Below are positions 48,206-58,597 of a DNA stretch of 64,000 nt, in pieces. Origin of the DNA: Lunularia cruciata (lineage: Eukaryota; Streptophyta; Marchantiopsida; Lunulariales; Lunulariaceae); the NCBI GenBank assembly GCA_948567375.1, contig OX419762.1, positions 14,824,001 to 14,888,000 on the forward strand, read 5' to 3'. The translations under genes were made by a program, and so were the position numbers. Position 1 is the stretch's first letter, and each line of letters begins with the position of its first letter. The notes beneath the pieces are model-generated. The model was not told where the DNA came from. It ran no database searches and saw only the letters and a program-made list of their open reading frames with translations.

Positions 48206-49735
48206 ATGGAAGAGGAGATGAAGTCTTTGGCCAAGAACCAAACTTGTAGACTTGAAAAATTGCCTATGGGAAAGAAGGCAATTGGTTGCAGATGGATATT
48301 TAGGAAGAAGGAAGGACTTCCAAAATCAGGTGGAGATAGATACAAAGCAAGGCTTGTAGCAAAGGGTTACAGCCAAAAAGAAGGTATTGACTTCAATGAG
48401 ATTTTTTCACCAGTGGTAAAAATCTCTTCAATTTGTGCACTATTGGCAATAGTTGCATTGCATAACTTGGAGTTGGAGCAACTAGATGTTACAACTGCTT
48501 TTTTACATGGAGAATTGGAGGAGGAGATTTACATGCATCAACCTGAAGGTTTTGTGGTACCAAGGAACCAGAACTTGGTTTGCAGGTTACAAAAGTCTTT
48601 ATATGGACTAAAGCAAAGTCCAAGACTTTGGTACATGAAATTTGATACTTTCATGTTGAAGCAAGGATATAACAGAAGTGAATCAGATTGTTTTTTGTAC
48701 CTCAAGAAGCTACATGGACCTAGAGTATTTGATTTAATCATCTTGGTACTATATGTGGATGATATGCTGATTGCTACAAAGGATATGGTTGAGGTGGAGA
48801 AATTGAAAGCACAACTTGGTAAGGAATTTGATATGAAGGACTTGGGTTCTTCAAAGAGGGTACTTGGGATTGAAATCCATCGGGACAGGAGCAAGGGAAA
48901 GTTATGGATATCTCAAAGGAGATATTTGGAAAAATTACTTGCTCGGTTTGGCATGGAGAAAGCAAAACCAGTAAACACTCCAATGGCAAGTCATTTCAGG
49001 ATATCATTGGAGCAATGTCCATCAAATGAGGAGGAGAGAAAAGTAATGTCCAACATTCCTTATGCTAGTGCTGTTGGGAGTTTAATGTATGCTATGGTCT
49101 GCACTAGACCAGACATCTCATATGCTGTGAGCATGGTGAGTAGATACATGGCAAATCTGGGGAAACAACATTGGGAAGTTGTGAAGTGGATACTTCGTTA
49201 CTTGAAAGGGACTATAAATATTGGCATTAACTTTGATGTGGAGAAGGAACAAGAAGGAGGAATTACAGGGTATGGAGATTCTGATTTGGCCGGAGACTTG
49301 GATAAGAGAAGGTCTACAACAGGATTTGCTTTTACACTTGTTGGTGGTGCAGTAAGTTGGAAGTCTACTCTCCAATCTACTGTTGCTCTTTCCACTACAG
49401 AGGCAGAGTATATGGCAACAACCGAGGCTGCCAAGGAGGCAATATGGCTACAAAGATTAGCCAAGGATATAGGACTCCCTAATATGAAGTCCACACTCTT
49501 TTGTGATAGCCAAAGCGCTATTCACTTGGCAAAGAATCAAGTATATCATTCAAGGACAAAGCATATTGATGTGAGACATCATTTTATCAGGGAAGCTGTG
49601 ACAAATGGTGAAATCAATCTGCAAAAGATTGGCACAGAGGTAAACGCAGCTGATATGTTGACTAAACCTGTTCCTGTTGAGAAATTCAAGTTATGCATGA
49701 ACTTGATTAACGTTCAATGTTGCTCTTTGGGATGA
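48206..49735 (+). pseudogene. Copia reverse transcriptase - RNase H (intact frame)
   Basis: 509 codons open. RT: CRWIFRKKEG, YKARLVAKGYSQKEGIDF, LEQLDVTTAFLHGELEEEIY, QSLYGLKQ-type block (KSLYGLKQSPRLW), and catalytic LYVDDMLIA. RNase H: GYGDSDLAGDLDKRRSTTGF, LSTTEAEYMA, FCDSQSAIHLAKN, HIDVRHHFIRE. This is the best preserved part of the element. Upstream stops mean it could not be made as part of the normal polyprotein. Confidence 0.93.
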
Positions 49736-49764
49736 TAAGGTGGATACAAGCAAAAGGTGGAGTT

Positions 49765-50214
49765 TGTTATGTTTGGCTTGCTATAAGTGACTTGCCTGAT
49801 CAAGAGCAAGAGCAAAACTTGACTGATGGAAACTCTTTACAGTATCATGCGGATATATATTCAGTCACTTCTAAGGTTGAGTATCAAAGTGACTAGATAT
49901 CTTGAGTGGTCAATACTCATGAAGTCACGCAGGTCTATATTCAGGAGTTTAGACAGTGACAGAGTGACTATCCCTGTGTTTGTATATATTGGTATACCCC
50001 TGTGTATATATTGTATATCCCTGTGTTTGTATATATATACATATGTGCAATGGATATAAAGGGTCAAAGGCTGGTGTGAGCCTGTTTCAGCCGTGGAGGT
50101 AGCTTCCGGGACAGGGAGTGAACCACGTTATTTACTGTTAGTCCTCTGATTTATGTTTAATGGGTCTTATGATGTGCTATTGCGAGAGGTCCCTTGGGAC
50201 TGTATTTTCTAACA
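49765..50214 (+). repeat. 3' LTR of the Copia element
   Basis: 450 bp, TGTTATG...CTAACA. Contains a local duplication around CCCTGTGTTTGTATATAT that is absent from the inverted solo LTR. Confidence 0.92.
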
Positions 50215-50239
50215 CTGAGTTCATACCATATGAGTGGAC

Positions 50240-50642
50240 TGTTAGAAAATACAGTCCCAAGGGACCTCTCGCAATAGCACATCATAAGGCCCATTAAACA
50301 TAAATCAGAGGACTAACAGGAAATAACGTGGTTCACTCCCTGTCCCGGAAGCTACCTCCACGGCTGAAACATGCTCACACCAGCCTTTGAACCTTTATTT
50401 CCATTGTACATATGTCTATATATACAAACACGGGATAGTCACTCTGTCCTCTGTCTAAACTCCTGAATATAGACCTGCGTGACTTCATGAGTATTGACCA
50501 CTCAAGATATCTAGTCACTTTAATACTCAACCTTAGAAGTGACTGAATATATATCCGCATGATACTGTAAGGAGTTTCCATCAGTCAAGTTTTGCTCTTG
50601 CTCTTGATCAGGCAAGTCACTTATAGCAAGCCAAACATAACA
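50240..50642 (-). repeat. Inverted solo LTR of the same Copia family
   Basis: 403 bp, exact family match in reverse orientation (TGTTAG...CATAACA on the plus strand), flanked by perfect TGGAC duplications at 50235-50239 and 50643-50647. It is therefore an independent insertion 25 bp from the Copia element, reduced to a solo LTR by recombination. Confidence 0.93.
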
Positions 50643-51445
50643 TGGACCTGTGCAGAACGTGTATGTGTATGCAGGTGCTTATTGAATTTCGATGATGAGG
50701 CCCCATGAAGGAGCTTTCCAAAGATTGCTTTTAACTGTTTGTATGTCCCGCGCACGGTATTCTTTAGTAAAAGGCGGAAGAGCAGTTCGCTGTAAGCTGG
50801 ACACTCGGTCGTTCCAACCATGAATAAGTTCCGGGGTATGTCAGTTTCAAGCGGATTTACTGCAAGTTCTTTATCTATGGGTTTAGTGGCCAGCTCACCT
50901 TCCTTCACCAATGGACTGTGTTCAGGGCAAGCTGTCAAAACTGAATCACGTCATTCGATCTAGGTTTCGAGATATACAGTGCATGCTTTCAGTAGGATTA
51001 CACGGCACGGTACTAACAAGGTCATTTTCAGCAACAAGATGTGTTGCTCCAAGAGGTGAAGCTAGGATTATCTGCGTAGTGTTTGAGATCATTTGTTTAG
51101 GTGCAAAACTGGTTCATATGTACCAACATGATGATATAAGTTGAGATATCATCGATACATGTAGTGAACACACTACTACGGTGCCAGGAAATTCATCCAC
51201 CGTTAGACATTACTGGTCAGAATTTGGAGGACTCGCCAGGCATCTACACAAGGCTTCCCCAGCTGGCAAAACCATTCACGCCTTGGTTCCGGAAGATGGT
51301 TTGTTCTTCAAGCTATAAAGGCTGTGCTGTGCTCTGCAAATGAAGCGACAGAAATATGTGAAAGCCAAAGCCATGGACCTGTAATTCTCTAGAATTTCAC
51401 TGCAATGCTGCTTTGTTTGCGTTGGGTCTCCTTGCAGGAAAGGAT

Positions 51446-51641
51446 GGGCTGCGCCTGCCGTGGAGGTGGTGCAAGACCAAGGCGACACTGGCGGAACCGA
51501 GACAGCAAGCTGCCCCGCTGGCCCCGCACCCGTGATAGAAATTAGATTAATATCGTGAGGGTCGGTGACCCTCGTACCAGATATTAAACTGATAAGAACA
51601 GATACTACACTTGATCTTAGCCAAAAGGCCGAGAAAGGTAT
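51446..51641 (-). ncRNA. U2: U2 spliceosomal snRNA, copy 3 (type C)
   Basis: 196 nt. The 5' end through the branch-recognition block matches the consensus. The end of the stem IIa region reads ATCTGGTACG instead of ATCTGATACG. Stem-loop IV has type-C changes (GCACCACCTCCACGG) that partly keep pairing. Possibly functional. Confidence 0.93.
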
Positions 51642-51665
51642 ACCTCGACGGTGAAGTCGGGAGGA

Positions 51666-51714
51666 CTATGAAACTCGGATTGCATCCCGTTTCTTATCCG
51701 TTGTATGGGTCTAT
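51666..51714 (-). promoter_or_regulatory. U2 copy 3 promoter
   Basis: TAGACCCAT at -64 to -72 and TTCATAG at about -25. Confidence 0.65.
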
Positions 51715-53659
51715 CTGCTTTCCGGGTCGCTGTTCATCATGCACAGCTTACAATCATGTCATTTGTAATCGCGATTTCTGGAACTCTACTTCCAGCCTAC
51801 AGTAGCGAAACTTTCGATCTGAACGCGTTCTAGTACTTTACAGAATCGAGACGGAAGACTGGCAGTGATGAGAATGTGGTGATGTATGAACGGTGATAAA
51901 TAGGCCGCGGGCAAGACAAGTACAGTCGGGGTGTGACGATGACGTTAAACGGTTAAATGTATGGATGTAATGTAAAGGCACTCAAGAAGAAACTTTGAGG
52001 CTCGAATGTCAAAATCTCCCAAAAGGGGAGACTTATAACGCGCTATGGAGGGGGATAGGCTCAGTCAGCAATTCTAGGTCAATGCGACCAGAGTTTGCAG
52101 AGCAGCTCAGCCGAACGTACCCAGAATCATACACGCTAGGTCATATCAATACGGAGCACAAGTAGATGTCCGCTGGCTCAAAACGAAGAATGTCTGAAAG
52201 AAACAAATAAACAAAGGAGGATGTGTGATCAGGAATGGAAATTGATGGAAACTTCGAGAAATCACATTACACGGGAACGAAAGTCGATGTTGCTTTAGAA
52301 ACATACGCTTGATCTTATTTCCTGTCAAGCACAGGACTTGATCCCCTTCATGCCCTATTCAGTTCGATTATCATAACCTCCAGTTCACGACGCACTGATT
52401 CGGTCTGCACAATCCAAGTTGAAGAGATTACTCAGGATCTACGTGATTTCAGTGATTCATGGGGAAGTCAACGTACCTATCAGTACTATGCGTACTATGA
52501 GAAACTGGCCTCCATTCACTCCATATGAATAGACCCTGTCCAGGCCGTGTGCATGTTGGTAAATGTTATTCTCTGTTAGGTATATCGTCGACTTAATGTC
52601 TTCAGTGGTCAGCCGATGCTTCTTTAACTCGGTGGTAAGGCCCCGTAACGGTCTCTCCAAAGACTCGGATAAACCGTTTGTGTGTCCGTCACACGATATT
52701 CTTTGGTAAAAGGCGAAAGAATAGTTCGCTATGTGCTGGACGCACGGTAATGCAGAGGTAGAAAACTTCGAGGTGCCTTGATTTCAAGAAGAATGTACTG
52801 ACGTACTTCGTCTAAGGGTTTAATCGCTTGGACATTTTCACCAATCGACTGTTTGTTCTGGGAGAACGTACAAACTGATTACTTCCTTCCATCTAGATTC
52901 TGAGAAATACAGTGCATGCTTTGAGTGTAACTACATGACACGGACGAAGTTCACGGTCAACGACAAAATTTGCTCCTTCAAGAGGTGGAGATAGGACCAT
53001 CTGCTCGGGTGTAAAACTGGCTCACGTAACGTCAAATGACGGTCAATGTAGTGAACACTATTACAGAACCAGGACGTTCATCCACTTTGCTAAATTACTC
53101 GTCAGAACTTGAAGAACTCGCCAGGCGTCTACTTCACAAGGCTGTCCGTAACTGGCATCCTATTTCGCCCCTTGGTTCTGGAAGTTTCAACTATGAAGGC
53201 TATCCTGTGTCCGGGGACTTCAGTTGGTTTGGAGGTTGTATTGAGTATAACGTCCTCACTTTTGGTAGGAGACTCGAACAGATACAGTAGATAAGAAAAT
53301 TGACATCTCCTGATTATAGCCTTCGCTCTGGACATTGATTCGAGTTCCGACGTTGGGGGAACAGACAACTTCGATAGCCTTGATTCGGTAGGAACAAAGA
53401 CGCAGATGGAATTCCAAGGACTGAAACAATCTGCGAAGTTGTCCATCCACATCCCATTTCCACACACAGCATCGAGGAGACACATGCGGACACATCTAAT
53501 GCTTCCGGTACGCTGCGGGGATCTTTCAAGTTTTACGCAAACAGACCAACAATAACAGGTCAGTACTGCTTCGAAACCTCTATGTTCAGCTAAAATGCTA
53601 GAGTTAAAGGCAGATGACTTGCTGTTTGGTTTACACTGGGTCTCTATTTTCAGAGAGAT

Positions 53660-53855
53660 GGGCTGCGCCAGCCAAGGAAGTAGTGCGAGACCAAGGCGAC
53701 GCTGGCAGAACCGAGACAGCAAGCTGCCCCGTTGGCCCCGCACCCGTGAAAGAAATTAGATTAATATCATGAAGGTCGATGACCCTCGTATCAGATATTA
53801 AACTGATAAGAACAGATACTACACTTGATCTTAGCCAAAAGGCCGAGAAAGGTAT
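53660..53855 (-). ncRNA. U2: U2 spliceosomal snRNA, copy 4 (type D)
   Basis: 196 nt. The first 68 nt are identical to the consensus; the Sm-like site and SL IV (GTCTCGCACTAC) are present. Downstream hairpin GAGGGTCATCGACCTTC has one weakened pair. Likely functional. Confidence 0.94.
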
Positions 53856-53879
53856 ATTTCGGATGGGGAAACCGGCGGG

Positions 53880-53928
53880 TTATGAGACTTGGATTCAGTA
53901 GCAATTGTTGTCAGGGTTATGGGTTTAT
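53880..53928 (-). promoter_or_regulatory. U2 copy 4 promoter
   Basis: TAAACCCAT at -64 to -72 and CTCATAA at about -25. Confidence 0.65.
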
Positions 53929-54373
53929 GCTCAACATGTGTCAATGGAGCCAGTTTGATTGGTACGAGTACACTAGAACTGACATTGCGCTGAATGTTGC
54001 AAGAGCGGAACACCTGATTGTTTGGGCCTAAAGGCAAGGGACTTTACCTGCTATGAGCTGGACGACATTCATTCTAATCGTCTTTGCATTGCTGAGAGAG
54101 AAGGTTGAAATTCCAACCGCCCTCACTTGTACTTAGATAGTAGCCAGAGTTGAGTTCGATGAGATAAACTGATCTGCTCTGATCAAACCGCAGAAGGCGC
54201 CATAATTGCTGAACAGTTCCTGGAACAAATCTGGACAGTTGTAACTAGTTGTGATACGTAATAAAATAAAGGAATATGTGAGAGGACAACTTAGAGATAT
54301 TCTAGAGTATCATAATCTGACAGACAAGATATAGGTTAGATAGAACATGTGCATCAACGGACTTTAACCGTAC

Positions 54374-55586
54374 CTGCTTCACAAAGGCAACCAAACGTAA
54401 GTAAATGTTGGATGTCCGGGTTTCAGGTTGGCACAATGTGAAGTGATGCGCATCCACCGTTGTGAATCCACCACTGTGAGTACCATATCTTGCGGATTTT
54501 TCCGGCACAACCATATCATAAAAACCATCCTGTACATACACGTCGTCAAATGTGAGTGCCTATGACTTTTAACATGTCGCTTTCAATAGACATACTGACC
54601 TGCTCTTGATCATTCAATAATATTTGGATGCGTGGAGCTCGGCCAAGTTAAGAGGAAATCGGAGAAAGTTTATCAGCATCTGTTGTTGATACACTTCGAT
54701 CCAACTACAGATGGAGCTCTCGGTTGACACAACGCATTCACAGCTTGCAGACAATGTAACTTAGATTTGAGTTTTTGGCATGAAAATGGGGTTATGAGCC
54801 ATCCGAGGATTCTGATGAGGACAAGAAGGTACTCACGGAGTTATCAAGGCTTATTACCTGGGAACAGCTCCCTGAAGAACCTCCTGTCAGGATGAACTCT
54901 AACCACGACGGTCTTTGTTTTGCCCATGCCAAGCATGTTGCCTTGGTCTCTCCAACTCCACCAACAACCCATTCGTAGTGCAGTCGCAAATTCTCCAGGT
55001 TTCGGTCTAGTCTTACAGCGTGTGGGCTCAGTAATTTAAAGAACTCCATTAAAGGACTAGGATTTTGCATGGTTATTCCATCAGGTTCTGCCATTCCTCT
55101 ATGTGGAGTCCCATAGAAGAATAAACCTTTGAAGCTCCTTAAGAAACACTCCATCTTCACTTTTCCTTGTGGCAGCCTTGACAAATTCATGCTCTGATTG
55201 ACATGCAAACACAACTGCTTGATCAAAAGTCCACCGACCCCGTGACCAACAAATATCACTGGGCAAGCAGTCGACATTCCCACCCCGGCGTGATCTAGAA
55301 GATCACGGGCCAGATTTTCCGCTGCATTAAGAAGGTCAAGTCTACCACTATCATCTGTGGTTATCATAGAAGAATCATATCTAATAGTTAAAATTCTAGC
55401 CGATGAAAATCGCTCCCGAAGCCAGGTCTTTGGCCAAATTTCCTGTGATGCCAAATCTCCCGACTTCCAAGTAGAAAGGTGGATCTCAGGTTCTAGACTG
55501 TCAAATTGAAGCCCATGGAAAAATAGAATTTCCAATTTTATTTTCTCCTTATCAGGACTGTATAGTTCGTATACCATGTCGGTCAC
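54374..55586 (-). CDS. SERAC1-like alpha/beta-hydrolase fold protein, nucleophile lost
   Basis: Two phase-0 exons on the minus strand: 55586-54837 (250 codons, acceptor TTCAG, donor TCC|GTGAGT) and 54529-54374 (52 codons, acceptor TACAG, donor CAG|GTACGG). From the first Met (55577) the protein reads MVYELYSPDKEKIKLEILFF then HGLQ, the start of a SERAC1/DUF676-type hydrolase. It continues with WPKTWLRERF, ILTIRYDSS, the nucleophile-elbow region VIFVGHGVGGLLIK near residues 107-120, GLFFYGTPHRGM, and in exon 2 VDAHHFTLCQPE with the likely catalytic His. In active relatives the elbow is G-H-S-x-G-G; here Ser113 is Gly, so it should lack hydrolase activity. A further 5' exon (a GTAAGT donor after NRF lies just upstream) and a further 3' exon are possible. 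No NB-ARC domain follows. The gene lies between U2 copies 4 and 5, same strand. Confidence 0.75.
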
Positions 55587-56214
55587 CTGAACATCGTACA
55601 AACTTACAAAACGGTTAGATGATCCCAAAATCCAATCAAATTAATCTATTTCAATAGAAGCAACGTCGACGATAACATGTTCATCTGACGACCTAGAGCT
55701 AAACCATAACCAGATGGGCTTATCGAATGAAAGATCATTCCACTACAGTCAACTGATTCCGATGAAAACATAACATGGACACTGTAAAATGTGTAGAATC
55801 AAATCGTAACTTGATTGCAGCAGCTTATCGTGATTAATTGCGACAAAGACCCTTAATTTCTGTAACAGACAAATGCAGAAGAGCGAATTACCTGCTAAGC
55901 AGCTCCTGTGGTCGTCGTGTTTCCGCATATCAGGCTCAGGTCTGTGGACAATCACGCAGTAAGCTCACACCGAAACCTTGGAGAAACTTGGTATTCTCAC
56001 GTTTCCAACTAATACAACCGGATGACGTCCACAAATGTCCACCATTTCGGAATATATACATGTACGGTTTCACAAACGGGAGTGGCGATTCACTTAGTCT
56101 GCCAAACGAAGTGACAGCACTACTGGGAAGCCCAAACACATGGAGCTGTCGTTTTCTAAGGCTTTATTGGAATGCTCGTTTGTTTGCGTTGGGTCTCCCG
56201 TTGCAAGGGAAGAT

Positions 56215-56410
56215 GGGCTGCGCCAGCGAAGGAAGTAGTGCAAGAGCAAGGCGACACTGGCGGAACCGAGACAGCAAGCTGACCCGTTGGCCCCGCACCC
56301 GTGAAAGAAATTAGATTAATAACATGAGAGTCGATGACCCTCGTATCAGATATTAAACTGATAAGAACAGATACTACATTTGATCTTAGCCAGAAGGCCG
56401 GGAAAGGTAT
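56215..56410 (-). ncRNA. U2: U2 spliceosomal snRNA, copy 5 (type B), degenerate
   Basis: 196 nt but with three substitutions in the 5' conserved part: TTTCCCGG for TTTCTCGG, CCTTCTGG for CCTTTTGG, and TCAAATGTAG for TCAAGTGTAG next to the branch-recognition block. These positions are invariant in most copies here, so this is probably a decaying copy although its promoter blocks remain. Confidence 0.88.
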
Positions 56411-56435
56411 ACTCCACCATATGAAGTCTGGAGGA

Positions 56436-56484
56436 CTATGAAACTCGGATTGAATCCCATTTCTTGTCCGGTGTATGGGTCTAT
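56436..56484 (-). promoter_or_regulatory. U2 copy 5 promoter
   Basis: TAGACCCAT at -65 to -73 and TTCATAG at about -26, still intact beside a mutated gene. Confidence 0.6.
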
Positions 56485-58327
56485 TTGCTTTCTGGGTCGC
56501 TGGCCATCAACGCAGTCCGCACAATCACATCATTCGTAATCGGAATAACGCTGAACTCTACTTCCAGTCTACAGTAGCGAAACTCTACCAGTTGACAAAA
56601 TCGAGACGGAAGGACTGATAATGGTGCATATGTGGATGATGTATCAATGATGGTAGATACACAAGTACAGTCGGGGTGGGACGATGAAGTTGAGCGGTTT
56701 AGTGTATGGACAGGCACGCAAGAAGAAACTTTCAGGTTCGTATGTGTGGAAATCCTAAATGGAAAAGGCTTTCGGGCGTGCTGCTCTGGAGGGGGATAGG
56801 CTCAGCCAGCAATTCAAAGTGAAGTTCATGGTCAATGCGTCCAGAGGTTAGCGAAACAGTTCAGCCAACTCGATTGCTCGCTTCCTTGCCAGACGGAGCA
56901 TCCTTTTAAATAATCCAAGAATTGGATTTGCCAGGGCATATCAATAAAGAGACCAAGTAGATGTTCGCTGGCTGAAAACGGAGGATGTGTGCGCAGGTTG
57001 ATGGAAGCTTGAGGAAGACATTACAAGGGAACGGAAGTCGATCCTGCTTACGAACCATAAGCTTGATCTATTTCCTGTCGCACACAGAACTCAATTCCTT
57101 AATAAGCTATCTAGGAGATTTGGGTCCGGTTTGATTCTCCTCACCTCCACCACCATGATAAACGACGCACTGACCATAAGCGTGATTTTATTTTTCTGTG
57201 ACACACAGAATTTGATCCCCTTCATGAACTACTTACGAGATTTTGGTCCAGTTTGGTATTCCTAACTTCCAGGTGCATGATAGACGACGCACTGATTCTG
57301 TTTGTACAAACTCCTAGTTGGAGAAGATTTCTCAGGATTTACGAGATGAACATCTGTGGTTCATCGGGAACTCCACATAGCAGGGAGTACTTCGAGGAAC
57401 TGATCTGCAATTCAAGTTGAGAGGATTAGTCAAGACTAACGTGACGAACCAGTGATTCGACGGGAAGTCCACGGCAGTGACACGAGGGACTGGTCTACGT
57501 TCACACCATTTGAGTTCCTGTGCAGAACGCGTATGTGTATGCAGGTGCTTATTGAATCTCGATGATGAGGCCCCATGAAGGAGCTTTCCAAAGATTGCTT
57601 TAAAATGTTTGTATGTCCCGCGCACGGTATTCTTTAGTGAAAGGCGAAAGTTTAGTTCGACGTAAGCTGGACACCCGGTCGTTGCAGCCATTAATAAGTT
57701 CCGGGGTATCTTAGTTTCAAGCGGATTTACTGCAAGTTCTTTATCTATGGGTTTAATGGCCAGCTCACCTTCCTTCACCAATGGACTGTGTTCAGGGCAA
57801 GCTGTCCAAACTGAATCACGTCATTCGATCTAGGTTTCGAGATATACAGTGCATGCCTTCAGTAGGACTTACACGGCACGGTACTAACAAGGTCATTTTC
57901 AGCAACAAGATGTGTTCCTCCAAGAGGTGAAGTTAGGATTATCTGCGTAGTGTGTGAGATCATTTAGGTGCAAAACTGGTTCATATGTACCAACATGATG
58001 ATATAAGATGACATATCATCATATGATACATGTAGTGAACACACTACTACGGTACCAGCAAATTCATCCACCGTTCGACATTACTGGTCAGAATTTGGAG
58101 GATTCGCCAGGTTTCCCCTACTACACAAGGCTTCCCCAGCTGGCAAAACCATTCACGCCTTGGTTCCGGAAGATGGTTTGTTCTTCAAGCTATGAAGGCT
58201 GTGCTGTGCTGTGCTCTGCAAATGAAGCGACAGAAATATGTGAAAGCCAAAGCTATGGACCTGTAATTCTCTAGAATTTCACTGCAATGCTGCTTTGTTT
58301 GCGTTGGGTCTCCTTGCAGTAAAGGAT

Positions 58328-58523
58328 GGGCTGCGCCTGCCGTGGAGGTGGTGCAAGACCAAGGCGACACTGGCGGAACCGAGACAGCAAGCTGCCTCGT
58401 TGGCCCCGCACCCGTGAAAGAAATTAGATTAATATCGTGAGGGTCGATGACCCTCGTACCAGATATTAAACTGATAAGAACAGATACTACACTTGTTCTT
58501 AGCCAAAAGGCCGAGAAAGGTAT
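58328..58523 (-). ncRNA. U2: U2 spliceosomal snRNA, copy 6 (type C)
   Basis: 196 nt. Shares the type-C stem IIa and SL IV changes with copy 3 and has one more change, CTAAGAACAAG for CTAAGATCAAG, just 5' of the branch-recognition block. Function is doubtful. Confidence 0.9.
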
Positions 58524-58548
58524 ACTTCAGACGGGGAAGTCGAGAGGA

Positions 58549-58597
58549 CTATGAAACTCGGATTGCATCCCGTTTCTTATCCGGTGTATGGGTCTAT
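58549..58597 (-). promoter_or_regulatory. U2 copy 6 promoter
   Basis: TAGACCCAT at -65 to -73 and TTCATAG at about -26. Confidence 0.65.

Larger units (their letters stand above)
46027..50214 (+). mobile_element. Ty1/Copia retrotransposon, 5'-deleted
   Basis: LTR ends are TGTTA...TAACA. The 5' LTR is cut after GAAGGCT at 46287; the rest of the LTR, the primer site and most of gag are deleted. Domain order is gag knuckle, protease, GAG-pre-integrase, integrase, RT, RNase H, which is Copia. A purine-rich tract (AAAAGGTGGAG) precedes the 3' LTR. Flanks are CTGCG (46022-46026) and CTGAG (50215-50219), a 5-bp target duplication with one change. LTRs differ at few sites over the shared part, so insertion looks fairly recent. 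Stops at about 47230, 47612, 48053 and a shift in gag make it non-autonomous. Confidence 0.93.
44587..54239. repeat. Higher-order U2 repeat, copy 1 (units B-C-D)
   Basis: Contains U2 copies 2, 3 and 4 with spacers. It is homologous along its length to 56060-61115. Subtracting the Copia insertions (46027-50642, 4616 bp) leaves 5037 bp, against 5056 bp in the partner. Left boundary: shared GGTTTCACAAACG start. Right boundary: shared GAACAAATCTGGACAGT, after which the two copies diverge. Confidence 0.9.

Noticed and set aside
46027-50642. A single element with three LTRs
   Set aside because: The third LTR is inverted and has its own perfect TGGAC target duplication, so it is a separate insertion.
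53129-53743. 204-codon minus-strand frame
   Set aside because: It runs through U2 copy 4 and its spacer; the paralogous spacer does not keep it in the same form. It is an open-frame artefact.
54374-55586. Hydrolase-NBS-LRR resistance gene
   Set aside because: No P-loop or LRR sequence follows on the minus strand; the DNA beyond 54374 is U2 spacer shared with 61115.
57332-57781. 149-codon minus-strand frame and its paralogue at 50621-50938
   Set aside because: Lies in U2 spacer. The frame is kept only in part between paralogues and has no protein-like features.
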